Below are positions 1 to 7,865 of a DNA stretch of 40,871 nt, piece by piece. The DNA is from DATAMF01 sp964472565. GTDB lineage: Bacteria > Chloroflexota > Anaerolineae > Aggregatilineales > Aggregatilineaceae. The stretch lies in assembly GCA_964472565.1 (NCBI GenBank), contig CAYYNB010000039.1:1-40871 (forward strand), written 5' to 3'. A program made the translations under genes and the position numbers. Position 1 is the stretch's first letter. Each line of letters begins with the position of its first letter. The notes below the pieces were generated by a model, which saw only the letters and a program-made list of their open reading frames with translations, ran no database searches and had not been told where the DNA came from.

Positions 1-116
1 CTCGTGTTACTCCTCACGTGGACTTGAGTTCCTACCGTCTCTGCTGCCTCCTGACCTTGAGATGTGTGGATGAGCAGGCTTTCCCTGCACACCCCGCTCT
101 TGTCGAGCGTGCAATT
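1..116 (-). other. 5' leader of a gene lying left of the window
   Basis: Downstream of two strong minus-strand promoters there is no ORF of note before the window edge, so this is read as the untranslated leader of a gene starting beyond base 1. It can fold a hairpin with arms GCAGG (74-78) and CCTGC (84-88), flanked by GTGT/ACAC. An AGGAG sequence at 9-13 on the minus strand could be the ribosome site of the gene outside. The identity of that gene cannot be told. Confidence 0.4.
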
Positions 117-145
117 AGTTTATCACACGTTTATAAGTTTGACAA
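117..145 (-). promoter_or_regulatory. sigma70-type promoter P2
   Basis: On the minus strand: -35 TTGTCA (140-145), a 17-nt spacer, and -10 TAAACT (117-122) preceded by TG plus one base, an extended -10. It fires leftward out of the window, in tandem with the promoter at 204-231. Confidence 0.65.
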
Positions 146-203
146 GTAGCTTTTTTTGTCGCCTCGCACAGGTGTTTTCTGCCTCCCCGTGCTGAGCCTC
201 GTA

Positions 204-231
204 AGTATATCCCTCCCTCAATCCCTGTCAA
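204..231 (-). promoter_or_regulatory. sigma70-type promoter P1
   Basis: On the minus strand: a perfect -35 TTGACA (226-231), a 16-nt spacer, and -10 TATACT (204-209). It lies just past the stop of the Mut7-C-like gene and drives transcription leftward. Two near-consensus promoters in a row suggest a highly expressed downstream gene. Confidence 0.7.
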
Positions 232-250
232 GACCTTTTTTAAACTTTCT

Positions 251-1003
251 TTATTCTGTTTCTATTTGTCCCATAATATTGGCTATCAGATGCTGCATCC
301 GTTCGTAATGGGAGCCTTTCCAATAAATTCTGTTGCAGGCAGCACACCGGCGGAAGTCATCATAATAAAGGCGTGTTTCCGGCTGAAGCCGATCCCAAAT
401 CTCCTCTTTTGAAACCACTTCTAATAATCCATTGCAGTGTACACAACGTTTAAAAGGTTCAACTAAGTTGAAAAGATCATAACGGCGCAGAATTTCAGCG
501 ACTTGTTTCTGTGGATTAGTTTCCCGTACCGAGTAACCATGAATCACCTGTTTGCGCTTGAGCAAACCCCGGTCCCGCGTGAGCAGAATGCGATTTTCCG
601 AACTCGAAATAGCTGCCAGCACTTCATCCTCGTAATTCTCAGGATACAACGAATCAAATCCTAACATCCGTAAATAGGCAGCTAATCGCCCTAAATGCAC
701 ATCTAAGACAAAACGCGGCTCGCGTTGTGGCGTGGGTCGGAGTCGAATAAGGGGCGTAATATCCAGTGATTCAAAAATAGGATAGACGCTGATTCGAGCC
801 TGATCTTCAACCAGATAGGAAAAACTAACCGGTTCGCTGTTCGCCAACAGCAGATCAACTTCCGTATGCGGCACCCCTAACGACTCGATCATATCCTTGA
901 TTGAAACTCGCCCTTCAAAGTAATGGGGGAATTCCTGCTGCTTTCGCTCTGTCGGAAGAAAATAGTTGAGTTGAGCATAAAAACGAATATAAGCGACGCT
1001 CAT
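251..1003 (-). CDS. Mut7-C RNase domain protein with ubiquitin-like N-terminus and zinc ribbon
   Basis: A 250-residue cytosolic protein. Residues ~1-85 look like the ubiquitin/ThiS-type fold that precedes Mut7-C domains. The centre (FVLDVHLGRLAAYLRMLGFD, then ILLTRDRGLL) matches the Mut7-C PIN-like RNase family, with Asp residues placed as in PIN nucleases. The C-terminus has two CxxC pairs (CVHC and CAAC) forming a zinc ribbon. The family is presumed to act on RNA; the substrate is unknown. The frame opens upstream with TTG at 1030, but that codon sits inside a terminator stem. ATG at 1003 has AGGAG six bases upstream and is chosen. It follows the kinase gene on the same strand, separated by the terminator, so a private promoter or read-through is needed. 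Confidence 0.8.
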   Translation of the reverse strand: MSVAYIRFYAQLNYFLPTERKQQEFPHYFEGRVSIKDMIESLGVPHTEVDLLLANSEPVSFSYLVEDQARISVYPIFESLDITPLIRLRPTPQREPRFVLDVHLGRLAAYLRMLGFDSLYPENYEDEVLAAISSSENRILLTRDRGLLKRKQVIHGYSVRETNPQKQVAEILRRYDLFNLVEPFKRCVHCNGLLEVVSKEEIWDRLQPETRLYYDDFRRCAACNRIYWKGSHYERMQHLIANIMGQIETE

Positions 1004-1026
1004 AGCAACTCCTGGATCAGCATGGC

Positions 1027-1057
1027 ACAAAACGCCTGTAGAACCCAGGCGTTTTGT
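1027..1057 (-). terminator. terminator of the aldolase-kinase operon
   Basis: A perfect 12-bp stem (1027-1038 with 1046-1057) and a 7-nt loop lie four bases past the kinase stop. The 3' arm on the minus strand ends GCGTTTTGT, giving a short U-run within the stem. Confidence 0.7.
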
Positions 1058-1060
1058 AGT

Positions 1061-2185
1061 TTATCGTTGGTCGGAAGGGCCACACCATATTTCAGATCTA
1101 CTCTCATACATCCAACCCGGCGCACTAATGGTTAATGGGGAGTGCTTCCATCCCGCTTGAATTCGGACCTGCGTGTCCTCCCAGGATCGGATGCCGCTTA
1201 ACGCATCCGGCGCTTCGACATTACAGGCCCCCACTGCGACAGCCGATGTCAGCGCAGCCTCGGCTGTCTGCCCGCGTAAGATAGCCGCCAGAAAACCCGC
1301 GATAGTTGCATCTCCGGCTCCGGTTGTGCCGACCAGCGGCTTTGGTTCAAAACAGGCGGTCCAAAGTTCACGATTCTTCCAGCTTGGATCATCCGAAAAT
1401 GGCAGACCCTCTGGCCCTGTGCGCATATATAACCCGCGCGATCCGAGTTTCAGTACGACAATCCGCGCCCCCATTTGCTGCACTTCGGCTGCTATCTGGG
1501 AAATTTGCGCATCGGATTCGGCATGTTCATGCTGCAACATAAATAACAGTTCATCCAGACTCGGCAGAAACAAATCAATATAAGGTAATACGCGTCCGAG
1601 AATCCGCCGCCAGTTGACCTGGCCCCCCGGTCCATCGGGATCGGGTAGCGCCATATCTAACGAGGTGATAACGCCCATTTCTTTGATGCAGCGATACATC
1701 TCCACCAGCGCCGCGCCGTCAGCGCTGTACATGTGCTGCATAAAAGGCGGGTAGCCGAAATGAAACAACCGGGCTTGCCGAATCCGATCATACGGCATCT
1801 CATTCGCTTTAAAGGTGTGGTTCGCTCCGGGGCAGTGTAAAAAGATACGATCCGTTTGGGGAAGACTGATTACCAGCGTATATGAACTGACTTCTTCGGT
1901 TGCAACAATCATATCCTCGACCAGCCGCGAATCATCTTCGCGGAGCAGGTCCAGGGTAATTTTCCCGAATTGATCGTTTCCGACCTTACCCATCAGACGA
2001 GTCCGAATGCCGAGGCGGTGCAGACTCCGCCCCGTATTCGATACCGCGCCACCTGTCGAAAATACCGCCGGGCCGATTTCCACCACCGAACCGGGGATTA
2101 AAATGTTATGCACATCGCGTGGCGGCATTTGAGGAATGATGTCCAGGCAAATATGCCCGGCCACAACGACATCAAACTTGTCCAT
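1061..2185 (-). CDS. PfkB-family carbohydrate kinase
   Basis: A 374-residue ribokinase/PfkB-type sugar kinase. The N-terminus (VVVAGHICLDIIPQM) and the glycine motif FSTGGAVSNTGRSLHRLG match the family's first signature. The C-terminal VGTTGAGDATIAGF holds the catalytic Asp and anion hole of the second signature. It should transfer phosphate from ATP to a sugar or sugar-like alcohol; the substrate cannot be read. It starts three bases after the aldolase stop, so the two are surely co-transcribed. Kinase plus class I aldolase suggests a short route that phosphorylates and then cleaves a sugar. The length is slightly above the usual 300-330 residues because of a ~30-residue tail after the last helix. 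Confidence 0.85.
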   Translation of the reverse strand: MDKFDVVVAGHICLDIIPQMPPRDVHNILIPGSVVEIGPAVFSTGGAVSNTGRSLHRLGIRTRLMGKVGNDQFGKITLDLLREDDSRLVEDMIVATEEVSSYTLVISLPQTDRIFLHCPGANHTFKANEMPYDRIRQARLFHFGYPPFMQHMYSADGAALVEMYRCIKEMGVITSLDMALPDPDGPGGQVNWRRILGRVLPYIDLFLPSLDELLFMLQHEHAESDAQISQIAAEVQQMGARIVVLKLGSRGLYMRTGPEGLPFSDDPSWKNRELWTACFEPKPLVGTTGAGDATIAGFLAAILRGQTAEAALTSAVAVGACNVEAPDALSGIRSWEDTQVRIQAGWKHSPLTISAPGWMYESRSEIWCGPSDQR

Positions 2186-2188
2186 TCC

Positions 2189-3040
2189 CTATACTTCCAG
2201 TTCCGCTAAAGCCTGATCCACCGTTTTCCCGTCGTGGATCATGTCCCGCAGCACACCCATCATCTGGGCCGGATTGGGAGCCTGGAAGACATTTCGCCCG
2301 ATAAACATGCCTTGCGCCCCGGCGGTCAATGCACCCTGGACCATTTCGAGCGCCTCGCGCAGAGTCGCCGTTTTAGGGCCACCGGCAATCAACACAGGCC
2401 GGAACGATGCACCGATCACTGTTCGGAACGTGTCCGTGCTGCCGCTGTAATCCGTCTTCAGCACATCAGCCCCGATCTCACAGGCCATACGTGCGCCTAA
2501 TGCAATATAGTCGGCGCGGTAAATATCGTGATCGGCCCGGTGTCCACGCGCCATCGGCTCGATGATGCAGCCGATTCCTAACCGCTCGCATTCCTGCGCC
2601 ACGCGGGCCACATCTTCAACCTGTCGTGCTTCCACGGTGGGGTCTTCGTAGCCGATAAACATATATACCAATACGGCATCCGCACCCAGCCGCGCTGCAT
2701 CTTCAACCGAGGCGATGAGACAGCCGCGCCCTTCATCCGACCCCAACATTTCCAGGCTGCGCCAGCGGTTGGTCCAGTCCAGCCGCAGGATCAAACCCGG
2801 TGCGCCGCGTCCGGTGAAAATGCTGGCATAAGCGCGGGCGGTGCCTGGTCCAACCAGAAAGGCGTCTGCGCCTGATGCCGCTAGAGTTTTAAGCATTGTG
2901 CCGGGATCATCTACACCCGGTATCACACCGAGGTGAACGCCATGATCGAATGCGACAACCGCCGCCCGCTGATCCTGCGGATTCAGGATACGACCCAGGC
3001 GAATCGTTTTACCAGAATTAGGCACTACATAGGGTACCAT
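2189..3040 (-). CDS. class I aldolase of the DhnA/LsrF (FbaB-like) family
   Basis: A 283-residue TIM-barrel aldolase. The family signature VVAFDHGVHLGVIPG is at ~29-43. The probable Schiff-base lysine is K195 in DVLKTDYSG, followed by a phosphate-binding strand (PVLIAGGPK and GAQGMFIGRNVFQ). The family includes archaeal-type fructose-1,6-bisphosphate aldolase and LsrF, so the substrate is a phosphorylated ketose but not fixed by sequence. The start ATG at 3040 has AAGGAAG about 11 bases upstream. It is first in a two-gene operon with the PfkB kinase. Confidence in the fold is high; confidence in a strict glycolytic role is low. Confidence 0.85.
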   Translation of the reverse strand: MVPYVVPNSGKTIRLGRILNPQDQRAAVVAFDHGVHLGVIPGVDDPGTMLKTLAASGADAFLVGPGTARAYASIFTGRGAPGLILRLDWTNRWRSLEMLGSDEGRGCLIASVEDAARLGADAVLVYMFIGYEDPTVEARQVEDVARVAQECERLGIGCIIEPMARGHRADHDIYRADYIALGARMACEIGADVLKTDYSGSTDTFRTVIGASFRPVLIAGGPKTATLREALEMVQGALTAGAQGMFIGRNVFQAPNPAQMMGVLRDMIHDGKTVDQALAELEV

Positions 3041-3084
3041 AATGAATCACTTCCTTAAGGATGCAGCAATGTTCAATTATGTTT

Positions 3085-3113
3085 AGTATACTGCATTTAT
3101 ATCGCCAGCCGAT
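3085..3113 (-). promoter_or_regulatory. possible promoter of the aldolase-kinase operon
   Basis: A -10 hexamer TATACT (minus strand, 3085-3090) lies 45 bases before the aldolase start. The matching -35 at 17-nt spacing is ATCGGC, a poor match, so activator help would be expected. The stretch is shared with the divergent gene at 3162. Confidence 0.3.
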
Positions 3114-3161
3114 AAATGTGTTAAGATAGAATGATAGGTCAACCAGTGTCATTTATGGATC

Positions 3162-3662
3162 ATGACGGACGGAATATCATCTTACAACTTTAACCGCCAA
3201 TATCTCCAGGGTGAACAAGGCGCGACTTTTCTGGATCGCTACTTTTCTCGTTGGTTCGAGATCGAGCGTGTCGATGCGAAGGTGCAGCGCGAAGGCATTG
3301 ATCGCTATTTCACGACCCGTGATCATAAACGCCGCCTTGCTGTTGAATACAAAACCGATGAGACAGCTTCTCGAACCGGTAACGCTTTTATCGAAACCAT
3401 TTCGGTAGACACTTCCGATAAACCGGGCTGGATATACACCTCGAAGGCCGACTATCTGTTTTATTATCTGCCCACCCGCGCCGTGATTTATATGCTCAAT
3501 ATGGACTTGCTGCGCCAACGCCTCTCGAACTGGCAGGCTCACTACCCGGTGCGAAAAATCCCCAATACAGGCTACCATACGCACGGGCTGCTGGTTCCAC
3601 TGTCTGAACTGGAAAAGTTCGCTGAGGGGATTTTTAACGCTCAGGATATACCGGACTCATGA
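3162..3662 (+). CDS. small hypothetical protein, PD-(D/E)XK nuclease-like
   Basis: A 166-residue soluble protein of unrecognised family. The arrangement GID (D47), fourteen residues, then VEYK (E62, K64), followed by a conserved-looking FIETISV strand, fits the core of PD-(D/E)XK nucleases or their inactive relatives. The rest is mixed alpha/beta with an aromatic WIYTSKADYLFYYL segment, again typical of that fold. It is transcribed alone, divergent from the aldolase operon and convergent with the hydrogenase operon. No clear Shine-Dalgarno sequence precedes the ATG at 3162, so the start is moderately sure. The nuclease assignment is an inference from motif spacing only. Confidence 0.6.
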   Translation: MTDGISSYNFNRQYLQGEQGATFLDRYFSRWFEIERVDAKVQREGIDRYFTTRDHKRRLAVEYKTDETASRTGNAFIETISVDTSDKPGWIYTSKADYLFYYLPTRAVIYMLNMDLLRQRLSNWQAHYPVRKIPNTGYHTHGLLVPLSELEKFAEGIFNAQDIPDS

Positions 3663-3671
3663 TATAAAGCA

Positions 3672-3704
3672 GGACAGCCGATCTGGTCTGGGGATCGGCT
3701 GTCC
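3672..3704. terminator. shared terminator hairpin between convergent genes
   Basis: A perfect 12-bp stem, GGACAGCCGATC (3672-3683) with its complement at 3693-3704, and a 9-nt loop. It lies between the hypothetical gene ending at 3662 and the end of the hydrogenase operon at 3738. The U-runs are weak on both sides (GCTTTATAT on the minus side). Confidence 0.7.
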
Positions 3705-3737
3705 GTCTTGCTCACGCATCAACGTGGGGAATAGTCG

Positions 3738-4139
3738 TTACTCGTTTTTACCATGACCGGATTGGCCGGGTTCGAATGGCAGCGCCAGCGAAAGTTCGCC
3801 ATTTTCAAACTGCTCAAGCAGTTCGTAAGCTTCGCACCCATACATCACGGCTGCTTCTCCGCCCAACAAAATGGCAACGCTGATGGTTTCCATAATTTCC
3901 TGGCGGTTGGCTCCGGCTTTAATCGCATCGCGCAGGTGAGGGGCCAACACTTCATCGCAGCGCAGGGTGACAGCAATACCAAGTGCGATCAACTTCTTCA
4001 GCTTGATATCCAGCTCACCTTCTTTGGTCGCGGCTTGCTGCAACTTGCTGAAAGCCTTCATCGTTTTGGGAATGCCCTGGCCCAGCTTTTGCATCACTTC
4101 CAGCGTCCGGGCATATCGTTCAGCATAATTCTCAAACAT
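3738..4139 (-). CDS. carboxymuconolactone decarboxylase-like (AhpD fold) protein, last gene of hox operon
   Basis: A 133-residue all-alpha protein of the CMD/AhpD-like superfamily. DIKLKKLIALGIAVTLRCDEVLAPHLRDAIKAGANRQEIMETISVAILLGGEAAV is the diagnostic helical core. AhpD enzymes use CxxC before His; here only one Cys is present (RCDEVLAPH), so AhpD-type dithiol chemistry is not supported. The family includes decarboxylases, peroxidase partners and many proteins of unknown role. It lies 20 bases after a paralogue in the same operon and directly before the terminator. Linkage to hydrogenase suggests a redox or structural accessory role, an inference only. Confidence 0.8.
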   Translation of the reverse strand: MFENYAERYARTLEVMQKLGQGIPKTMKAFSKLQQAATKEGELDIKLKKLIALGIAVTLRCDEVLAPHLRDAIKAGANRQEIMETISVAILLGGEAAVMYGCEAYELLEQFENGELSLALPFEPGQSGHGKNE

Positions 4140-4159
4140 GGGATTGTCTCGCTTTCAGC

Positions 4160-4570
4160 CTAATACCAGCTCGGTGGCTCTGGTTCGTTCTGGTCGGATT
4201 CGGGTTTATATTTACGGTCGCGGGCCTCGAATTGTTCCATGGCTTCATAAGAGTCGCAGCCATATTTAATCGCCAGACCACCACCCATCGAGATCGCAAC
4301 ACCGATGGTTTCCATGATTTCCTGGCGTTTCGCGCCGCTCTGCATGGCTTTCTGGGTGAAGTGCTCAACCCACCCTTCGGTGCAATTCGCGATAGCAATC
4401 CCAAGACCAATCAGGTCTTTGCTTTTGATGTCAAGCGCGCCTTCTTTATTGGCCGCAAGGCGCAAATCGTCGAAGCTAACCAGCACGTCAGGAATGTGAT
4501 AGCTCAATTCGCCCATCATCCCGATCATGTGCTCATAGCGTTTGATGTGAGTGTTGCTGTCGTCAGTCAT
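4160..4570 (-). CDS. carboxymuconolactone decarboxylase-like (AhpD fold) protein
   Basis: A 136-residue paralogue of the following gene. The core DIKSKDLIGLGIAIANCTEGWVEHFTQKAMQSGAKRQEIMETIGVAISMGGG is clearly CMD-like. The usual CxxC is reduced to one Cys (ANCTEGWVEH), the same loss as in the paralogue. The frame is open further upstream, but ATG at 4570 has GGAGA nine bases ahead and is chosen. The tail (EPEPPSWY) is short and acidic. The pair could form hetero-oligomers, as CMD proteins assemble as trimers or hexamers. The gap to the hydrogenase protease is about 100 bases and contains a small CCTCTT/AAGAGG hairpin. Confidence 0.8.
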   Translation of the reverse strand: MTDDSNTHIKRYEHMIGMMGELSYHIPDVLVSFDDLRLAANKEGALDIKSKDLIGLGIAIANCTEGWVEHFTQKAMQSGAKRQEIMETIGVAISMGGGLAIKYGCDSYEAMEQFEARDRKYKPESDQNEPEPPSWY

Positions 4571-4671
4571 TACATATTCTCCACTATCTACGGACGAGCT
4601 AGCCTCTTTTTTGCAAGAGGTGACGGACAAAACAAGTGCTCCTTATGCGCTGACAGCAACTTTGTTTCCTC

Positions 4672-5148
4672 TCAAGGAGCGATTCCGACAAATTGTTCCA
4701 CAAAAGGGACTAGCCGTTGGAGCAGATCCGGAATGACCTGCTGAACGGATGGGGAAAACTGTTCCCCATATTCAAACGATTCTCCCACTACCGTCCATAG
4801 AAACATAGTGGGGCAAGTTCCATACAACCCGTGAGCGCTGGCAAGCAGCACCCCCGGTTCCATATAATGCAAAAGTGCGGTTGGCTGCGCCATCGAGGGC
4901 AAAACTTCTTCACAGGCAATTGTGCCTGGTGTATCCCCTACGGCAGCGTCAATCAAGATGACGACCTGGGCCTGGCTGATTGCTTCGGCCAATTCAACCG
5001 TAAGCTGATGGCACGATAAAACTTCCACTTGTTCCGATTGAATAACTTCGGCCAGTTGTTCTGCCACGATCCGGCCCAGTCTGTCGTCCCCACGTAAGGT
5101 GTTGCCATAGCCTATCACCAGCACGCGGGCTGCTTGATTGACTAACAT
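4672..5148 (-). CDS. hoxW: [NiFe]-hydrogenase maturation endopeptidase
   Basis: A 158-residue HycI/HupD-type protease. It removes the C-terminal extension of the large subunit after nickel insertion. The motif VIGYGNTLRGDDRLG near the N-terminus holds a nickel-binding acidic residue. The second acidic position is in VILIDAAVGDTPG and the His is in SAHGLYG, all as in the family. Its ATG overlaps the hoxH stop as TAATG, so translation is coupled to its own substrate. HoxH here carries a 25-residue tail after the last ligand motif, matching the need for such a protease. The symbol follows the usual naming in group 3d operons. Confidence 0.88.
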   Translation of the reverse strand: MLVNQAARVLVIGYGNTLRGDDRLGRIVAEQLAEVIQSEQVEVLSCHQLTVELAEAISQAQVVILIDAAVGDTPGTIACEEVLPSMAQPTALLHYMEPGVLLASAHGLYGTCPTMFLWTVVGESFEYGEQFSPSVQQVIPDLLQRLVPFVEQFVGIAP

Positions 5149-6572
5149 TAACCGCGCTTGACCTCGTCCAGCACCTTACCGTTCGGGCCAACCAACTGGA
5201 CTTGCAGCGCCAACTCGTTCTGTGAGTGAGTCGAGCAGCTCAGGCAGGGGTCGAACGTGCGGATAACCGCTTCCACGCGGTTGAGCATGCCTTCAGTCAG
5301 CTTATCACCGTTAACATAACGGTGGGCGACCTGCTGCACGGCGCGATTCATCGCGAGGTTGTTGTGCGTGGTCGAAACAACCAGATTCGCCCAGGTCATA
5401 CGGCCCTGACGATCCACTTTGTAGTGGTGGATCAGGGTACCGCGTGGCGCTTCGGTGACACCAACACCTTCGTCGGCATTGGGGCTAGCAAACGCGCGGA
5501 CCTGCTCATCCATGATGACGGGATCATTGAGCAGTTGTTCGATCTTTTCCACCGCATACAGGCATTCGATCAGCCGTGCGTAGTGGAAGTAGAACGAACT
5601 GAGTACCACACTGCGATCCAACAGCCGGAATTCCGCCAGTTCCTGATCGGCGCGCGGCGTACCGCAGACATCAACCAGGTTCAAGCGTGCGAGCGGCCCG
5701 ACACGATAAATTCCTTCGGGATAGCCCATCGGCTTGTAGTACGGGAATTTGGTATAAGTCCAGGGTTCAACTGCTTCACCAATATAAGATTGATAGTCGG
5801 CAGGGTCAAAACCCGGTTCGATCTGCTTACCGCGCGAATCCACTATCCGCAGATAACCGCTGTACATTTCCAGCTTGCCTTCCTTATCCACCATACCCAT
5901 AAACATGGTGGGGAAGTTGCCGAAGGTGCGGATTTCCTGTTGGTAGTTTTCCATTTCCTGCTTGAACCAGTCCAGACTGCGGCGAATAATCGCCAGTGCT
6001 TCGGGTACCGATTCAAGAACGCGATCCCGCGTTTCGGCTTTTAGCGGCGATGCCACACCACCGGGGACAATCCACGATGGGTGCAGGCGCTTACCGGCGA
6101 TCCATTCGATCACCTGTTGGCCGAACTTGCGCAGCCGTACACCATCCCGCGCGATCTCCGGGTGTGACTCCACCATACCGAAGATATTGCGCTTCTCCGG
6201 TGCCGAGTCCATCCCCAGCAGAAAATCGGGCGCGGACAGATAGAAGAAACTCAACGCATGTGACTGGAGAATCGACCCCAGATTCACAATCGTGCGCAGT
6301 TTGCGCGCCGTCAGGGGAACACGCACGGCCATAATTTCGTCGCAGGCTTTGGCTGCGGTCAGTTCGTGGCTGACGGTGCAGATGCCGCAGATACGACCCA
6401 TCAGGCTGGGCATTTCGTAGAACGGACGGCCTTCGATGAATTTTTCAAAGCCGCGATACTGCGTGACATGGAAATATGCATCCTGCACGCTGCCATCGTC
6501 GGCAAGCTGGATAGTGATCTTTGAGTGACCTTCCAGCCGAGTAATCGGATCTATCACGATCTGTTTCGTCAT
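5148..6572 (-). CDS. hoxH: NAD-linked [NiFe]-hydrogenase large subunit
   Basis: A 474-residue catalytic subunit carrying the Ni-Fe(CN)2CO site. The proximal ligand motif RICGIC is at 60-65 (C62, C65). The distal motif DPCLSCSTH is at 441-449 (C443, C446), followed by a 25-residue extension to be cleaved after His449. ITRLEGHSKITI near the start is the large-subunit signature. With HoxEFUY it forms a soluble bidirectional hydrogenase exchanging electrons between H2 and NAD(H). The frame is open for 36 codons upstream, but those overlap hoxY; ATG at 6572 with AGGAGA upstream is the clear start. The gap to hoxY is 11 bases. Confidence 0.95.
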   Translation of the reverse strand: MTKQIVIDPITRLEGHSKITIQLADDGSVQDAYFHVTQYRGFEKFIEGRPFYEMPSLMGRICGICTVSHELTAAKACDEIMAVRVPLTARKLRTIVNLGSILQSHALSFFYLSAPDFLLGMDSAPEKRNIFGMVESHPEIARDGVRLRKFGQQVIEWIAGKRLHPSWIVPGGVASPLKAETRDRVLESVPEALAIIRRSLDWFKQEMENYQQEIRTFGNFPTMFMGMVDKEGKLEMYSGYLRIVDSRGKQIEPGFDPADYQSYIGEAVEPWTYTKFPYYKPMGYPEGIYRVGPLARLNLVDVCGTPRADQELAEFRLLDRSVVLSSFYFHYARLIECLYAVEKIEQLLNDPVIMDEQVRAFASPNADEGVGVTEAPRGTLIHHYKVDRQGRMTWANLVVSTTHNNLAMNRAVQQVAHRYVNGDKLTEGMLNRVEAVIRTFDPCLSCSTHSQNELALQVQLVGPNGKVLDEVKRG

Positions 6573-6583
6573 GATGTATTCTC

Positions 6584-7129
6584 CTATGCACCAGGCCGTG
6601 TTTTTCCGTCGAGCACGGGGGTGCGACCAGCGACAAGTTCGCTGAGAACATAGTAAATCGTATCCGCAGAAGGCGGGCACCCCTGGACAAAGACATCCAC
6701 ATTCACAATTTCGTGCATGGGACGCGCATAGGGCAGCAGCTTGGGCAGCTTGTCGCTGATCGGCAGTTGCGGTTGGCTGTCCACATTTTCGATATAGCCG
6801 CGCTGCAAGATATCCTGAACCAGGAAGGGATTGCGCATCGAGGGCACATTTCCCGCTACGGCGCAGTCACCCAGCGCGATCAGAATTTTGGAGTGCTTGC
6901 GAATCTTCTTGATCTTCTCGAAGTCTTCGGTGCTGCTGATTGCCCCTTCGACAATCGCCACATCAACCATTTCCGGGAAGTTTTTCATATCAACCAGCGG
7001 GCTGTACACAACTTGAATGTAAGCCGCCAGATCGATCAGCCGCTCATCTATGTCGAGAAACGACATATGACAGCCGGAGCATCCATCCAACCAGACAGTG
7101 GCTACAGTGACTTTGGCTTGATTACTCAT
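6584..7129 (-). CDS. hoxY: NAD-linked [NiFe]-hydrogenase small subunit
   Basis: A 181-residue small subunit of the group 3d type, homologous to the 20-kDa complex I subunit. The proximal [4Fe-4S] ligands are visible in LDGCSGCHMSF (C17, C20), ALGDCAVAGN and VQGCPPSAD. It lacks the Tat signal and extra clusters of membrane-bound uptake enzymes, so it works in the cytoplasm as the electron bridge from HoxH to HoxU. Its ATG overlaps the hoxU stop by ATGA, indicating coupled translation and a fixed 1:1 assembly. Confidence 0.94.
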   Translation of the reverse strand: MSNQAKVTVATVWLDGCSGCHMSFLDIDERLIDLAAYIQVVYSPLVDMKNFPEMVDVAIVEGAISSTEDFEKIKKIRKHSKILIALGDCAVAGNVPSMRNPFLVQDILQRGYIENVDSQPQLPISDKLPKLLPYARPMHEIVNVDVFVQGCPPSADTIYYVLSELVAGRTPVLDGKTRPGA

Positions 7130-7854
7130 TTCTTAAACTCCCGCATTTCGGATAGATGCGGCAGGAAGTCGTGACGCTTTACCATTTCGCCCACCGCGCG
7201 GCCTTTTTGAACGAGTGCCCCAACCGGGCAGATATTGACGCACTTGCCGCAGCGTGTGCAAGTTGCAGAATCGCCCCAGGGCCGGTCCAGATCGCTGATG
7301 ATCCGGGCATCGACTCCGCGTCCGGTCATATCCCAGGTGTGTGCGCCTTCAATTTCATCGCAAACTCGGACGCAGCGCGCGCACAGTACGCAGCGGTTGC
7401 GGTCCAACACGAAGCGATCATGGGTCATATCCACCAGGCGAATCTGCTGGAGATTCGAGTATCGGACATGATCCATACCAAGCTGGATCGCCAGGTTTTG
7501 TAACTCGCAGTTGCCATTCGAGACGCAGACCGCGCAGATATGATTGCCTTCCGAGAACAGCAATTCGATGATCATGCGGCGATACTTATTCAGCCGCTCG
7601 GAATGCGTAAAAATTTCCATGCCTTCATCGACATGTGTAGAGCAGGCAGGCGCAAGCTTACGCCAGCCCTTGATTTCGACCAGACACAGACGGCATGCAC
7701 CAGAAATAGACAGACCTTCAATATGGCACAGAGTCGGAATGTAAATGTCATTTTGCCGTGCGATGTCCAGAATTGTCTCTTCTTCATGGGCGCTGTAGTC
7801 TTTGCCGTCGATCTGGAGAGTTTTAATGCGTGAACGTGTTTGAGTGGGTGGCAT
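7126..7854 (-). CDS. hoxU: hydrogenase diaphorase iron-sulfur subunit
   Basis: A 242-residue NuoG-N-terminal-like protein. The N-terminal plant-type [2Fe-2S] domain has CHIEGLSISGACRLC and a further Cys in APACSTH. The His-Cys segment follows (HICAVCVSNGNCELQ). Two ferredoxin-type [4Fe-4S] motifs come next: RCVLCARCVRVCDE, and CTRCGKCVNICPVGAL. It passes electrons between HoxY and HoxF. The start ATG at 7854 has AGAGAGG seven bases ahead; hoxF ends 11 bases upstream. The length agrees with HoxU (about 235-240 residues). Confidence 0.94.
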   Translation of the reverse strand: MPPTQTRSRIKTLQIDGKDYSAHEEETILDIARQNDIYIPTLCHIEGLSISGACRLCLVEIKGWRKLAPACSTHVDEGMEIFTHSERLNKYRRMIIELLFSEGNHICAVCVSNGNCELQNLAIQLGMDHVRYSNLQQIRLVDMTHDRFVLDRNRCVLCARCVRVCDEIEGAHTWDMTGRGVDARIISDLDRPWGDSATCTRCGKCVNICPVGALVQKGRAVGEMVKRHDFLPHLSEMREFKK

Positions 7855-7865
7855 GATTTACCTCT

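Noticed and set aside
1023..1030. Upstream TTG start for the Mut7-C-like gene
   Set aside because: It lies within the terminator stem of the previous operon; ATG at 1003 has an AGGAG ribosome site and begins the conserved domain.
5226..6044. Long open frame on the plus strand opposite hoxH
   Set aside because: hoxH is certain from its metal-ligand motifs; the opposite frame has no ribosome site and no recognisable domain.
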